Origin: Exiguobacterium sp. s146
GTDB lineage: Bacteria > Bacillota > Bacilli > Exiguobacteriales > Exiguobacteriaceae
Assembly (NCBI RefSeq): GCF_018618415.1
Contig: NZ_JACSMA010000001.1
Span: 806,001 to 870,000 of the forward strand
Reading direction: 5' to 3'
Length of the DNA: 64,000 nucleotides
Below the pieces are notes generated by a model. That model was not told the origin of the DNA. It made no database searches and was given only the letters and a program-made list of their open reading frames with translations. A program made the translations under genes and the position numbers. Every line of letters starts with the position of its first letter. The first letter of the stretch is position 1. Positions 44,773-53,419 of the stretch are shown here, piece by piece.

Positions 44773-44804
44773 ACTGAACAGATAGATTAGAGGAGGAACT
44801 AAGC

Positions 44805-45509
44805 GTGGCTGATAAAGTAATTGTTGTCGATGACGAGGTGTCGATTGCGACGTTATTAAAGTTTAATTTGGAGCAAGCCGGATTCGAAGTCGAGACGGCG
44901 CATGACGGGAAGACCGGACTTGAGCTGGCTGAGAAGCAAGACGCCGTCTTAATCGTCCTCGACTTGATGTTGCCTGAGATGGACGGTCTTGAAGTTTGTA
45001 AACGGCTCCGCCAACAAAAAGTGAACACACCGATTCTCATGTTGACTGCGAAAGACGATGAGTTCGATAAAGTGCTCGGTCTCGAGCTCGGTGCCGATGA
45101 CTATTTGACGAAGCCGTTCAGCCCACGAGAAGTCGTGGCCCGCGTCAAAGCCATCCTGCGCCGTTCGGCCCCACAAGAAGCACCAGCGACGGACACGGAC
45201 GTCATCGAGATCGGCGACGTGAAAATCATCGCGTCAAACTATGAAGTGTTCAAGAACGGTGAACGGCTCGAGTTGACACCGAAAGAGTTCGAACTGTTAG
45301 CGTACTTGGCCAAAAATAAAGGGCGCGTCTTGACGCGCGACCAGCTCTTATCGGCGATTTGGAATTACGACTTCGTCGGAGATACGCGTATCGTCGACGT
45401 CCACATCAGCCACCTTCGGGAGAAGATTGAGCCTGTGACGAAAAAACCGACCTATATCAAGACGATTCGTGGTCTCGGCTATAAGATGGAAGAGCCGATG
45501 GCCGAATGA
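44805..45509 (+). CDS. phoP: PhoP-type response regulator (OmpR family)
   Basis: A 234-aa regulator: receiver domain (1-120) with acidic pocket VVDDE, phospho-acceptor D53 in VLDLMLPEMDG and K103 in LTKPF; winged-helix DNA-binding domain (about 135-230) ending in IKTIRGLGYKME. Location between mdh and phoR/polA is that of B. subtilis phoP, which controls the phosphate-starvation response. Start GTG 44805 behind GAGGAGGA. Its stop overlaps the phoR ATG (ATGA). Confidence 0.92.
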   Translation: MADKVIVVDDEVSIATLLKFNLEQAGFEVETAHDGKTGLELAEKQDAVLIVLDLMLPEMDGLEVCKRLRQQKVNTPILMLTAKDDEFDKVLGLELGADDYLTKPFSPREVVARVKAILRRSAPQEAPATDTDVIEIGDVKIIASNYEVFKNGERLELTPKEFELLAYLAKNKGRVLTRDQLLSAIWNYDFVGDTRIVDVHISHLREKIEPVTKKPTYIKTIRGLGYKMEEPMAE

Positions 45510-47233
45510 AGACGTACCGCTCCCGGTTTTTGACGACGCTCATTCTACTCGTGACGGGCGTCCTATTGACCCTCGGGATTGTGCTCGGTCAATTGTTCAA
45601 AGATTTCTATTTGGATTCTGAACGCGATCGTTTGAAAGAAGACGCTGAGTTGGCCGCACTCTATTTGGACGGAGGCGAACTTGCGGACATTCAAGATTAT
45701 GTCGGTCAAATCGATGACGAGAGCAGTTTCGATATCTTGCTCCTCAATCGGCGGATGGAAGTCATCGCCGGGACACCGTTTCGGGTCGGCTCATTTGATT
45801 TCCGGATGGATGCCGCGTCGATTCCGGAAGGCGGAACGTTCGGGAACGAGACACGCGAGGATTTGATTCAGTTCACGAAGCCGATTGAGTTGTCATCAGG
45901 CGACACGGTGTACTTGAGCTTTATCCGCTATGTCTCCGATTTGGAGAGCGTATATGATCGGATTTGGCTGACCATCGCGTTGGCGTTGATTTTCTCGTTC
46001 TTCTTAATCCTTTTCGTGTTACACAACTTGACGAACCAATTCATTCGACCAATCGACGAGGCGACCATCGTCTTGCGTGAACTGGCAGACGGGAACTATC
46101 GGGCCCGTGTCTACGAGTTACGGAACGACGAAGAGACGGGCAGTCTGGCCGGATCGATCAACGTGCTCGCCCGCAACTTGGAGACAATCTCACTCGGTGA
46201 ATCGGTTCAACGGGCACGGCTTGAGTCGCTCATCGAGTATATGGGGGCAGGACTGCTCTTGGTCGACGAACGTGGCATCGTGACGCTCGTCAACCGTTCG
46301 TATCGCGACATGTTCCAATATGATGAATTGATGATCGGCCAGTTTTATCATGGTATCTTGCCGAGTCCGGACGTCGAGACGTTGATCGAGGACGTCTATT
46401 TGACGGAGGAGCCGCACCGCCGGCAACTGTCGATCCGGTCAGGTTTCAATCAAAAGACGTATATGGTGTCGGCCGCGCCGATTTTCAGTGATACGGGCAT
46501 GTTGCGCGGGACGACGCTTCTCTTTAACGACATCACCGAATTGAAGCGTCTCGAGAAGATGCGCAAAGATTTCGTCGCGAACGTGAGTCATGAGTTGAAG
46601 ACGCCGCTCACATCGATTCGTGGCTTCAGCGAGACGCTGCTCGACGGGGCGAAAGAAGTGCCGGAACTGCGTGATCAATTCTTGGATATCATTCAAAAAG
46701 AAGCGACGCGCATGCAGATGCTCGTCGAAGATTTGCTCGAACTGTCACGGCTCGAACGGGAAGATTTCCATCTGGAGTTCACCCCGGTACAGCTCAATCA
46801 GCTCGTTGAGGAAGTCTGTCTCGTGCTGAGCCAGAAGGCGGAAGGGAAATCGATTCACTTGGAGGCGCGCCACGATGGGGAAGTCGTCTTGCAGGCGGAC
46901 ATGAACCGCATCAAACAAGTCATCTTGAATCTCGTCGCCAATGCGATCAACTACTCGCCGGAAGGCAGCCAGGTCGAGATCGCCGTCGAGAAGAGACCGG
47001 ACGGCTCTTATTTGATCGTCAAAGATAACGGCATCGGCATCGCGCCGAAAGAAGTGGGCCGTATCTTTGAACGGTTCTACCGGGTCGATAAGGCACGGAG
47101 CCGAAACTCCGGCGGGACCGGTCTCGGTCTTGCCATTGTCAAGCATATCGTCGATCTCCATCACGCGACGATTCAAGTCGACAGCGTCGAAGGCGAAGGC
47201 ACGACGTTCACCATCAAATTCCCGAGTGCTTAA
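45506..47233 (+). CDS. phoR: PhoR-type sensor histidine kinase
   Basis: A 575-aa membrane kinase. Transmembrane helices at about 8-28 and 150-173 flank an extracytoplasmic sensor; then HAMP (about 174-228), PAS (about 235-340), HisKA with phospho-acceptor H362 (NVSHELKTPL) and HATPase with N-box VANAINYSPEG, G1 KDNGIGIA, F-box FERFYRVDKARSR and G2 GGTGLGLAIVKHI. All catalytic boxes are intact. Cotranscribed with phoP through a 4-nt overlap. Confidence 0.93.
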   Translation: MKTYRSRFLTTLILLVTGVLLTLGIVLGQLFKDFYLDSERDRLKEDAELAALYLDGGELADIQDYVGQIDDESSFDILLLNRRMEVIAGTPFRVGSFDFRMDAASIPEGGTFGNETREDLIQFTKPIELSSGDTVYLSFIRYVSDLESVYDRIWLTIALALIFSFFLILFVLHNLTNQFIRPIDEATIVLRELADGNYRARVYELRNDEETGSLAGSINVLARNLETISLGESVQRARLESLIEYMGAGLLLVDERGIVTLVNRSYRDMFQYDELMIGQFYHGILPSPDVETLIEDVYLTEEPHRRQLSIRSGFNQKTYMVSAAPIFSDTGMLRGTTLLFNDITELKRLEKMRKDFVANVSHELKTPLTSIRGFSETLLDGAKEVPELRDQFLDIIQKEATRMQMLVEDLLELSRLEREDFHLEFTPVQLNQLVEEVCLVLSQKAEGKSIHLEARHDGEVVLQADMNRIKQVILNLVANAINYSPEGSQVEIAVEKRPDGSYLIVKDNGIGIAPKEVGRIFERFYRVDKARSRNSGGTGLGLAIVKHIVDLHHATIQVDSVEGEGTTFTIKFPSA

Positions 47234-47310
47234 CAAGGAATTCATGGCGAATTCATACCGGCTTTACAAAGCGATGCTACTCTATGGATGAGACCTCTTC
47301 ATCATCTCGT

Positions 47311-47344
47311 GTCCCGATTGGTGCTCATCTCCACTCAATCGGGA
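47311..47344 (+). repeat. Hairpin downstream of phoR
   Basis: TCCCGATTG-like arm (about 47312-47320) pairs with CAATCGGGA (about 47335-47343) around a 15-nt loop. No T-run. It sits directly before the strong terminator, forming a tandem pair. Confidence 0.5.
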
Positions 47345-47349
47345 GGATC

Positions 47350-47386
47350 GACCCTTTTCTAGTACCTAGAAAAGGGTCTTTTTTTT
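47350..47386 (+). terminator. Terminator between phoR and polA
   Basis: Perfect 13-bp stem GACCCTTTTCTAG/CTAGAAAAGGGTC with a 3-nt loop and eight T residues. Confidence 0.95.
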
Positions 47387-47440
47387 CGAACGCATGTACC
47401 CGTATGATATGATGGAACCAGATAGAATGGAGGTTGTCCA

Positions 47441-50038
47441 ATGAATAAACTACTACTCCTTGACGGAAACTCACTCACGTATCGTGCCTTTTTCGCGCTG
47501 CCTCCGATGACGGATGCGAGCGGTCGAAACACGAATGCCGTGTACGGGTTCACGATGATGTTATTGAAGCTGATGGAAGACGAACAGCCGACCCATTTCG
47601 CGGTCGCGTTCGATGCGTCGAAAAAGACGTTCCGCCACGACACGTATGCCGATTATAAAGGCGGACGGCAAAAGACGCCGGGTGAGCTCCGCGAGCAATT
47701 CCCGATCGTCCGTGAGATTTGTGAGGCGTTCGGCATCAAAGTGCTCGAGCTCGACCAGTATGAGGCCGATGACATCATCGGGACGCTTTCCAAAAACACT
47801 GCGTTCGACCAAGTGACGGTCGTCACCGGTGATAAGGATTTACTGCAATTGATTGACGACCGCGTCACGGTCTACTTGACGAAACGTGGCATCACCGACG
47901 TCGAGGCGATGGACGCGGCGGCATTCCATGAGCGGTATGAGGGATTGAGCCCGCTTCAAATGATTGATTTGAAAGGTCTGATGGGCGATAAATCCGATAA
48001 CATTCCGGGCATTCCCGGCGTCGGTGAGAAAACGGCCCTCAAATTGCTCACGGCCTATGGTTCCGTGGAAGGTTTATATGAACATACGCACGAACTAAAA
48101 GGGAAACAAAAAGAGAAGGTCGAGGCGAACGAGCGGGAAGCGCTCATGTCGAAACAGTTGGCGACGATTTATACCGACGTCCCGATTGACGTCAGCATCG
48201 ACGAGCTCACGTTCCATCCGTATGACGCTGGGAAAGTGAAACCGCTATTCATGAGCCTGCAGTTCAAGTCGCTCCTCGGGAAACTGAGTCTCGACGCGTC
48301 GAGCGAGGAAGCTGTGGAAGTGCGTGATGTGAACCATATCGGGATTGACGAGCAAGAGTTGACAGAAGCGGTGCTCTTCCTCGAACAACTGCGCGACGAT
48401 TATTTCGAAGAACCGGTCATCGGCGTGGCCATCGCATCAAAAGCAGGGGTGACCGTCGGTGACGTGTCACTCTTGGACGTACCGGCTGTCCGCGAGTGGC
48501 TGGCCGATGAAAAGCGGGCTACAATCTGTCTCGATGCGAAACAGACGATCATTCAATTGAAACGCCATGGCGTGACGCTCCGAGGCTACGAGGACTTGCT
48601 CGTCGCCGGCTATTTGCTCAACTTGTCGGGCGGGACGACACTCGACTCGATTGCCGCCCATTTCGAATACGCGTTGCCGGAAGACGAGGCCGTGTATGGA
48701 AAAGGAGCGAAACTACACGTCCCGGAACAAGACGTCCTCGACCAACACCTCGGGGAGAAGGCGATGGCCATTTTGACGTTGTTCGTGAACGTCAGTAACG
48801 AGCTCGTCCAAAATGAGCAGACATCGCTGTATGAGGATTTGGAACGCCCGCTCGCCTCGGTGCTCGCCGAGATGGAGTGGGCCGGGATTCACGTCGATGT
48901 GGCGACATTGAAGGTGATGGAAGACGATCTCCGCGACCGCTTGCTCCAACTCGAGACCGAGATTCATAACCTCGCCGGCGAAGCGTTCAATATCAATTCA
49001 CCGAAGCAGCTCGGCGTCATCTTGTTCGAGAAGCTGGCGTTGCCGCCGGTCAAGAAGACGAAGACGGGATACTCGACGGCGGCGGACGTGCTTGAGAAGC
49101 TCGCACCGCTCCATCCGATCGTCGAACATATCATGCATTACCGCGAACTCGGGAAATTGCAGTCGACGTACGTCGAAGGACTACAAAAAGTCATCAAGGA
49201 CGACGGGAAAATTCATACCCGTTACACGCAGACGTTGACACAGACCGGGCGGTTGTCGTCGGTCAACCCGAACTTGCAAAATATCCCGATTCGTCTGGAA
49301 GAAGGACGCCGGATTCGGAAGGCGTTCACAGCGAGCGAATCTGATTGGGTGCTCTATGCGGTCGACTACTCGCAAATCGAGCTCCGCATCATGGCCCACA
49401 TGTCGCAAGATGAGAAGATGCTCGAGGCGTTCCTGCATGATGAGGATATTCACACGTCGACGGCAGCAAACGTGTTCCGGGTCGCCAAAGAAGAAGTGAC
49501 GTCGCTCATGCGGCGCCAGGCCAAGGCGGTCAACTTCGGGATTATTTACGGCATCAGTGATTATGGGCTGTCGCAAAACCTCGGTATCAGCCGGAAAGAA
49601 GCGCAGACGTTCATCGATACGTACTTCGAGCAGTTCCCAGGCGTGAAGCGGTTCATGGATGCCGCCATCGAGCGGGCCCGGAAGCACGGTTACGTCGAGA
49701 CGATGTTGAAACGTCGTCGCAATATCCCGGATATCCATTCGCGTAACTTCAACTTGCGCGGCTTCGCCGAACGGACGGCCATCAACACACCGATTCAAGG
49801 GACGGCCGCCGATATTATCAAGAAAGCGATGATTGATGTCGACGTGGCGCTCCGCGAATCGGGCTTGCGCTCGAAACTGTTGCTTCAAGTCCACGATGAA
49901 CTCATCTTTGAAGGACCGAAAGAAGAGACAGAGGCGCTCGAGACAATCGTCAAACAAGCAATGGAACACACGGTCAAGCTCGACGTGCCGCTCCGCGCGG
50001 ACGGATCGTTCGGGGAGACGTGGTTCGACACGAAATAA
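47441..50038 (+). CDS. polA: DNA polymerase I
   Basis: An 865-aa repair polymerase. The 5'-3' flap exonuclease domain (about 1-290) has acidic clusters LLDGNSLTYRAFFALPP, VAFDASKKTFRH and DKSDNIPGIPGVGEKTA. The central 3'-5' exonuclease-like domain (about 300-465) lacks the DxE metal motif, so proofreading is probably absent, as in Bacillus Pol I. The polymerase domain has motif A VDYSQIELR, motif B RRQAKAVNFGIIYG and motif C LQVHDELIFE. Start ATG 47441 behind GGAGG. First of polA-mutM-coaE. Confidence 0.97.
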   Translation: MNKLLLLDGNSLTYRAFFALPPMTDASGRNTNAVYGFTMMLLKLMEDEQPTHFAVAFDASKKTFRHDTYADYKGGRQKTPGELREQFPIVREICEAFGIKVLELDQYEADDIIGTLSKNTAFDQVTVVTGDKDLLQLIDDRVTVYLTKRGITDVEAMDAAAFHERYEGLSPLQMIDLKGLMGDKSDNIPGIPGVGEKTALKLLTAYGSVEGLYEHTHELKGKQKEKVEANEREALMSKQLATIYTDVPIDVSIDELTFHPYDAGKVKPLFMSLQFKSLLGKLSLDASSEEAVEVRDVNHIGIDEQELTEAVLFLEQLRDDYFEEPVIGVAIASKAGVTVGDVSLLDVPAVREWLADEKRATICLDAKQTIIQLKRHGVTLRGYEDLLVAGYLLNLSGGTTLDSIAAHFEYALPEDEAVYGKGAKLHVPEQDVLDQHLGEKAMAILTLFVNVSNELVQNEQTSLYEDLERPLASVLAEMEWAGIHVDVATLKVMEDDLRDRLLQLETEIHNLAGEAFNINSPKQLGVILFEKLALPPVKKTKTGYSTAADVLEKLAPLHPIVEHIMHYRELGKLQSTYVEGLQKVIKDDGKIHTRYTQTLTQTGRLSSVNPNLQNIPIRLEEGRRIRKAFTASESDWVLYAVDYSQIELRIMAHMSQDEKMLEAFLHDEDIHTSTAANVFRVAKEEVTSLMRRQAKAVNFGIIYGISDYGLSQNLGISRKEAQTFIDTYFEQFPGVKRFMDAAIERARKHGYVETMLKRRRNIPDIHSRNFNLRGFAERTAINTPIQGTAADIIKKAMIDVDVALRESGLRSKLLLQVHDELIFEGPKEETEALETIVKQAMEHTVKLDVPLRADGSFGETWFDTK

Positions 50039-50058
50039 GAACGAGAAAGGAAATCACT

Positions 50059-50883
50059 ATGCCTGAATTACCAGAAGTGGAGACGGTCTGTCGCCGATTG
50101 CGACCGTTCGTCTCCGGAAAAACGATTGCAAATGTCGAGGTGCTCGACGCGAAAATCATTCGGGGACACGAACCGGAGATTTGGGTTCAACAGTTGCTCG
50201 GTGAGACGATTCAAGACGTCGAACGGCGCGGGAAATTTATTTTGTTCAAATTGACGAACGGATATCTCGTTTCGCATCTCCGCATGGAAGGGAAATTCTT
50301 TCCGCATGACGAAATGGTCAATCCGGTCAAACATACGCACGTCGTCTTCACGTTCACGGACGGGACGACGCTCCATTACAACGACGTCAGAAAGTTCGGC
50401 ACGATGGAACTGAAGACGAATGACGACTTGTATATGACACCGCCGTTGTCGTTGCTCGCGCTTGAACCGTTCGACCCTGAATTGACGGCGGAGACGCTTC
50501 ATACCCGCTTGAAGCGGATGAACGTCCGGGCCATCAAGACGGCACTCCTCGACCAGTCGATTTTCGTCGGTCTCGGTAATATTTACGTCGATGAGACGTT
50601 GTTCCGGGCCGGGGTCCATCCGACCCGCCCGGCGGCTTCGCTCTCACTTGACGAGGTGCGTTTAGTGCACCAAGAGGCTGTGGTCGTGTTGACGGAAGCG
50701 ATTGAGCGCGGCGGGAGCACGATTCGAAGTTATACGAATCCCGACGGAGCGAGCGGGACGTATCAAGAGACGCTCTACGTGTATGGTCAGACCGGCGAGC
50801 CGTGTAAACGTTGCGGCCGACCGATTGAAAAGATGAAATTGGGCGGACGGGGCACGCACTACTGTCCGCACTGCCAACAGTAA
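50059..50883 (+). CDS. mutM: Formamidopyrimidine-DNA glycosylase
   Basis: A 274-aa base-excision glycosylase/AP lyase removing oxidised purines. N-terminal PELPEVETVCRRL gives catalytic Pro2 and Glu3. The H2TH region includes QSIFVGLGNIYVDE and the C-terminal zinc finger CKRCGRPIEKM...THYCPHC is complete. Start ATG 50059 with AAAGGAAA upstream; the initiator Met must be removed for activity, so this start is the only sensible one. Lies 20 nt after polA. Confidence 0.97.
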   Translation: MPELPEVETVCRRLRPFVSGKTIANVEVLDAKIIRGHEPEIWVQQLLGETIQDVERRGKFILFKLTNGYLVSHLRMEGKFFPHDEMVNPVKHTHVVFTFTDGTTLHYNDVRKFGTMELKTNDDLYMTPPLSLLALEPFDPELTAETLHTRLKRMNVRAIKTALLDQSIFVGLGNIYVDETLFRAGVHPTRPAASLSLDEVRLVHQEAVVVLTEAIERGGSTIRSYTNPDGASGTYQETLYVYGQTGEPCKRCGRPIEKMKLGGRGTHYCPHCQQ

Positions 50884-50895
50884 GAGGTGGACACG

Positions 50896-51501
50896 ATGTT
50901 GAAGATTGGTTTGACAGGTGGAATTGCGACAGGGAAGTCGACTGTATCCCGTCTGTTTCGAAAGCAAGACATCCCGATTATCGATGCCGACAAGATGGCG
51001 CGAATCGTCATCGATCCGGGAGGCAAGGCGTTCGCGGCCGTTCGTGAGGCATTCCCACAATGTTTCTCCGGTGACACGTTGAACCGTCAAGCGCTTGGGC
51101 GTGAGATTTTTCATGATGACGCCAAACGCCAGTTGCTGAATCAACTCATGCATCCGGCGATTCGTGAGGAGATGCTCGAAGAAATGTGTGGCTACGAGGC
51201 GGCGGGGGAGACCGTCGTCATCTTCGACATCCCGCTCTTGTTCGAAGGGACGATGCGCGACCTGGTCGACTATACGGTCGTCGTCTATTGCCGGGAAGAG
51301 ATTCAGTTGATGCGTCTAATGGAGCGGAACGGCTTGACGAAAGCGGAAGCGCTCGCGCGCATCCATGCCCAAATGCCGATTGAAGAGAAGAAGCAACAAG
51401 CTGATTTTTTAATCAACAATAACGGTGCTTTAGGTGATTTGGCGGACCAAGTGGCCCGCCTCGTCGAACAATTCGAAGACATGAAAAAAGAAGGCGACTG
51501 A
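50896..51501 (+). CDS. coaE: Dephospho-CoA kinase
   Basis: A 201-aa P-loop kinase for the last step of CoA synthesis. GLTGGIATGKSTVSRLF (about 6-22) is the Walker A region, DADKMARIV (about 33-41) binds substrate and FDIPLLFEG (about 110-118) is typical. Start ATG 50896 behind AAGAGGTGG. The C-terminal codons form part of the terminator hairpin. Confidence 0.95.
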   Translation: MLKIGLTGGIATGKSTVSRLFRKQDIPIIDADKMARIVIDPGGKAFAAVREAFPQCFSGDTLNRQALGREIFHDDAKRQLLNQLMHPAIREEMLEEMCGYEAAGETVVIFDIPLLFEGTMRDLVDYTVVVYCREEIQLMRLMERNGLTKAEALARIHAQMPIEEKKQQADFLINNNGALGDLADQVARLVEQFEDMKKEGD

Positions 51502-51516
51502 GCGCCTTCTTTTTTT
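51484..51516. terminator. Terminator overlapping the 3' end of coaE
   Basis: AGAAGGCG (51489-51496) pairs with CGCCTTCT (51503-51510), extended by A and T runs; it contains the coaE TGA. The flanking A-run also serves the convergent gene. Confidence 0.85.
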
Positions 51517-51518
51517 GT

Positions 51519-52001
51519 TCAGTTCAACGGGTCTGAGTCCGGTCGGCCTTTCTTCCACGTATCGAAGATGGCTCGGCCGTCACTCGGGTGACCGTTCGAA
51601 TAATAAATCGGATAGAGCGAGAAGAAGACGTAATAAAACGAGAAATACGCGAATTGATACGTATAGAGCGTCGGTTCAATCTCTCGCATCAAGATGAAGG
51701 CGTTCACGAGCAAGATGCTCGATAGGTTGAAGATGGATCCGCCCGCGTACACGAGACTGCGGGTCAAGCGGTTGCTATATTTCAAGTCGCTGAACTGACA
51801 CCACGCGTCATAGAAATAGACGCGGTTGAATTGCAGGCGCCCGACTTTGAATAACTTTTTACCGGTCCCAATCTCCATATCGAGCGAACCCCCAAATAGT
51901 TTCGCGAAGAAGAAGTGGCCGAATTGGTGGATAATCGTCACAATTGGCAAAATGATGAAAAACGAGATGATAAATTTGTCTAAATCGGTCCAATCGAACA
52001 T
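51519..52001 (-). CDS. M50 (site-2-protease-like) membrane protein with HQxxH
   Basis: A 160-aa protein with three or four hydrophobic segments (about 8-24, 84-105, 112-134). In the first, where M50 metalloproteases carry HExxH, it has H25-Q-F-G-H29 (IIHQFGHFFFAKLFGG). Two other M50-type segments are present: YAGGSIFNL (about 85-93) and the third-ligand motif NGHPSDG (136-142, matching NxxPxDG). So the fold is probably that of a small site-2 protease, but the catalytic Glu is Gln. Start ATG 52001 behind AAAGGAG. On the opposite strand to its coaE and gapB neighbours. Confidence 0.65.
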   Translation of the reverse strand: MFDWTDLDKFIISFFIILPIVTIIHQFGHFFFAKLFGGSLDMEIGTGKKLFKVGRLQFNRVYFYDAWCQFSDLKYSNRLTRSLVYAGGSIFNLSSILLVNAFILMREIEPTLYTYQFAYFSFYYVFFSLYPIYYSNGHPSDGRAIFDTWKKGRPDSDPLN

Positions 52002-52094
52002 GCTGTCCTAGCTCCTTTCCAAGCTCTACACCAAATTCCCCTCTTTTTCAAATCTGAAACTGTAAAAAAGTGAAAGAAATGTGACGATTCATAG

Positions 52095-52123
52095 TGAAAA
52101 CGCTTCCATTTTTCCGTTATAAT
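52095..52123 (+). promoter_or_regulatory. gapB promoter with overlapping cre-like site
   Basis: TATAAT (52118-52123) with a weak TGAAAA -35 at 17 bp. The sequence TGAAAACGCTTCCA (52095-52108) fits the cre consensus at 13 of 14 positions and covers the -35. Confidence 0.6.
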
Positions 52124-52156
52124 GGTGTCGTAACGCAGAAAAAAGGGGGACTTTAC

Positions 52157-53188
52157 ATGGGGACGAAAGTTGCAATCAATGGATTTGGTCGAATCGGGAG
52201 AATGGTGTTCCGGAAATTGATGCTTGAAGGGCGTCACGACGTGGTCGCCATCAATGCGAGCTATCCGGCGGAGACGCTCGCCCATCTGATTAAGCACGAC
52301 ACGGTCCACGGACCGTTCACACTCACGGTGAGGGCGCATGGGGATGCGCTTGAAGTCGATGGGAAACGCATCATGCTCGTCTCCGAGCGTGATCCGGAGC
52401 GGTTGCCGTGGAACGAGCTCGGCGTTGAAATCGTCATCGAGGCGACAGGGAAATTCAATTCAGACGTCGGGGCAACAAAACATTTGACGGCCGGTGCGAA
52501 GAAAGTCATTTTGACGGCGCCTGGGAAAGGCGAGCTGCGGACGATTGTCATGGGGGTGAACGATCGTGATTATTTACCGGAGCACGATCACATCATCTCG
52601 AACGCTTCGTGCACGACGAACTGTCTCGGCCCGGTCGTGAAAGTATTGGACTCGACGTTCGGCATCGAGACGGGGCTCGTCACGACCGTGCATGCCTATA
52701 CGAATGATCAAAACAATATCGATAATCCGCATAAAGACTTACGACGCGCCCGTGCTTGTGGTAGTTCTATTATACCGACTTCGACCGGGGCTGCTAAAGC
52801 CATCGGACTCGTTTTACCTGAACTGCAAGGGAAACTGAACGGGATGGCGCTTCGCGTCCCGACACCGAACGTCTCACTCGTCGACCTCGTCGTCGAGTTA
52901 CGCCGGGATGTGACGGTCGATGAAGTGAATGAGGCGTTCGAACGTGCCGCTCACGGAGAGATGACGGGTATCCTTGGTGTCTCGAACGAACCACTCGTCT
53001 CCATCGACTTCAACGGGGATGAGCGTTCGTCGATTATCGATACCGATTCGACGATGGTGCTCGGAGGCAATCATGTCAAAGTCCTCGCCTGGTACGATAA
53101 CGAATGGGGTTATTCGTGCCGTGTCGTCGACCTGTTGGACATGGTCGCGAGCTACTTGCAAATCGGGCAACAAGAAACCCACGTCTGA
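52157..53188 (+). CDS. gapB: Glyceraldehyde-3-phosphate dehydrogenase, GapB type
   Basis: A 343-aa enzyme. INGFGRIGRMVFRKL (about 7-21) is the dinucleotide loop, catalytic Cys lies in ISNASCTTNCLGP (about 150-162), and HAYTNDQNNID and WYDNEWGYSCRV are typical. Context between coaE and speD is that of B. subtilis gapB, the NADP-preferring gluconeogenic isozyme. Start ATG 52157 behind AAAGGGGG. No other gap gene is in the window. Catabolite repression is suggested by the cre-like promoter site. Confidence 0.93.
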   Translation: MGTKVAINGFGRIGRMVFRKLMLEGRHDVVAINASYPAETLAHLIKHDTVHGPFTLTVRAHGDALEVDGKRIMLVSERDPERLPWNELGVEIVIEATGKFNSDVGATKHLTAGAKKVILTAPGKGELRTIVMGVNDRDYLPEHDHIISNASCTTNCLGPVVKVLDSTFGIETGLVTTVHAYTNDQNNIDNPHKDLRRARACGSSIIPTSTGAAKAIGLVLPELQGKLNGMALRVPTPNVSLVDLVVELRRDVTVDEVNEAFERAAHGEMTGILGVSNEPLVSIDFNGDERSSIIDTDSTMVLGGNHVKVLAWYDNEWGYSCRVVDLLDMVASYLQIGQQETHV

Positions 53189-53236
53189 AGAAATATATTT
53201 ACACAAAAATATTTTTAAGGAATTGAAACAAATGTC

Positions 53237-53265
53237 TTGTATCGACGTCCCAAACGCGATACACT
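53237..53265 (+). promoter_or_regulatory. Promoter of speD
   Basis: TTGTAT (53237-53242), 17-bp spacer, TACACT (53260-53265). Confidence 0.6.
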
Positions 53266-53271
53266 CTAACT

Positions 53272-53419
53272 CGTGAACTTCAATTGGTCTGACAAACGCA
53301 ACTTAAAGGGTTAGGACCTCTTAGGACTAACTTGCCCCCGTGGTTGTGGGCGATTCAGGCACAAAGTGAGTGATCATCAACTACTTTGAGACCATTGATG
53401 TAAAGGGGGATCCACTAAT
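53272..53419 (+). promoter_or_regulatory. Structured leader of speD
   Basis: About 150 nt of untranslated RNA with at least three possible hairpins: GTTAG...CTAAC (53310-53331, inner CCT/AGG), GCCC...GGGC (about 53334-53351) and CAAAGT...ACTTTG (about 53362-53388). The repeat TTAGGAC occurs at 53311 and 53321. No terminator T-run is seen, so translational control would be more likely than attenuation. No known riboswitch recognised. Confidence 0.45.

Noticed and set aside
47441-50038. Active proofreading in Pol I
   Set aside because: The 3'-5' exonuclease-like domain lacks the acidic DxE motif, as in other Bacillus-type Pol I enzymes; not unusual enough for a finding.
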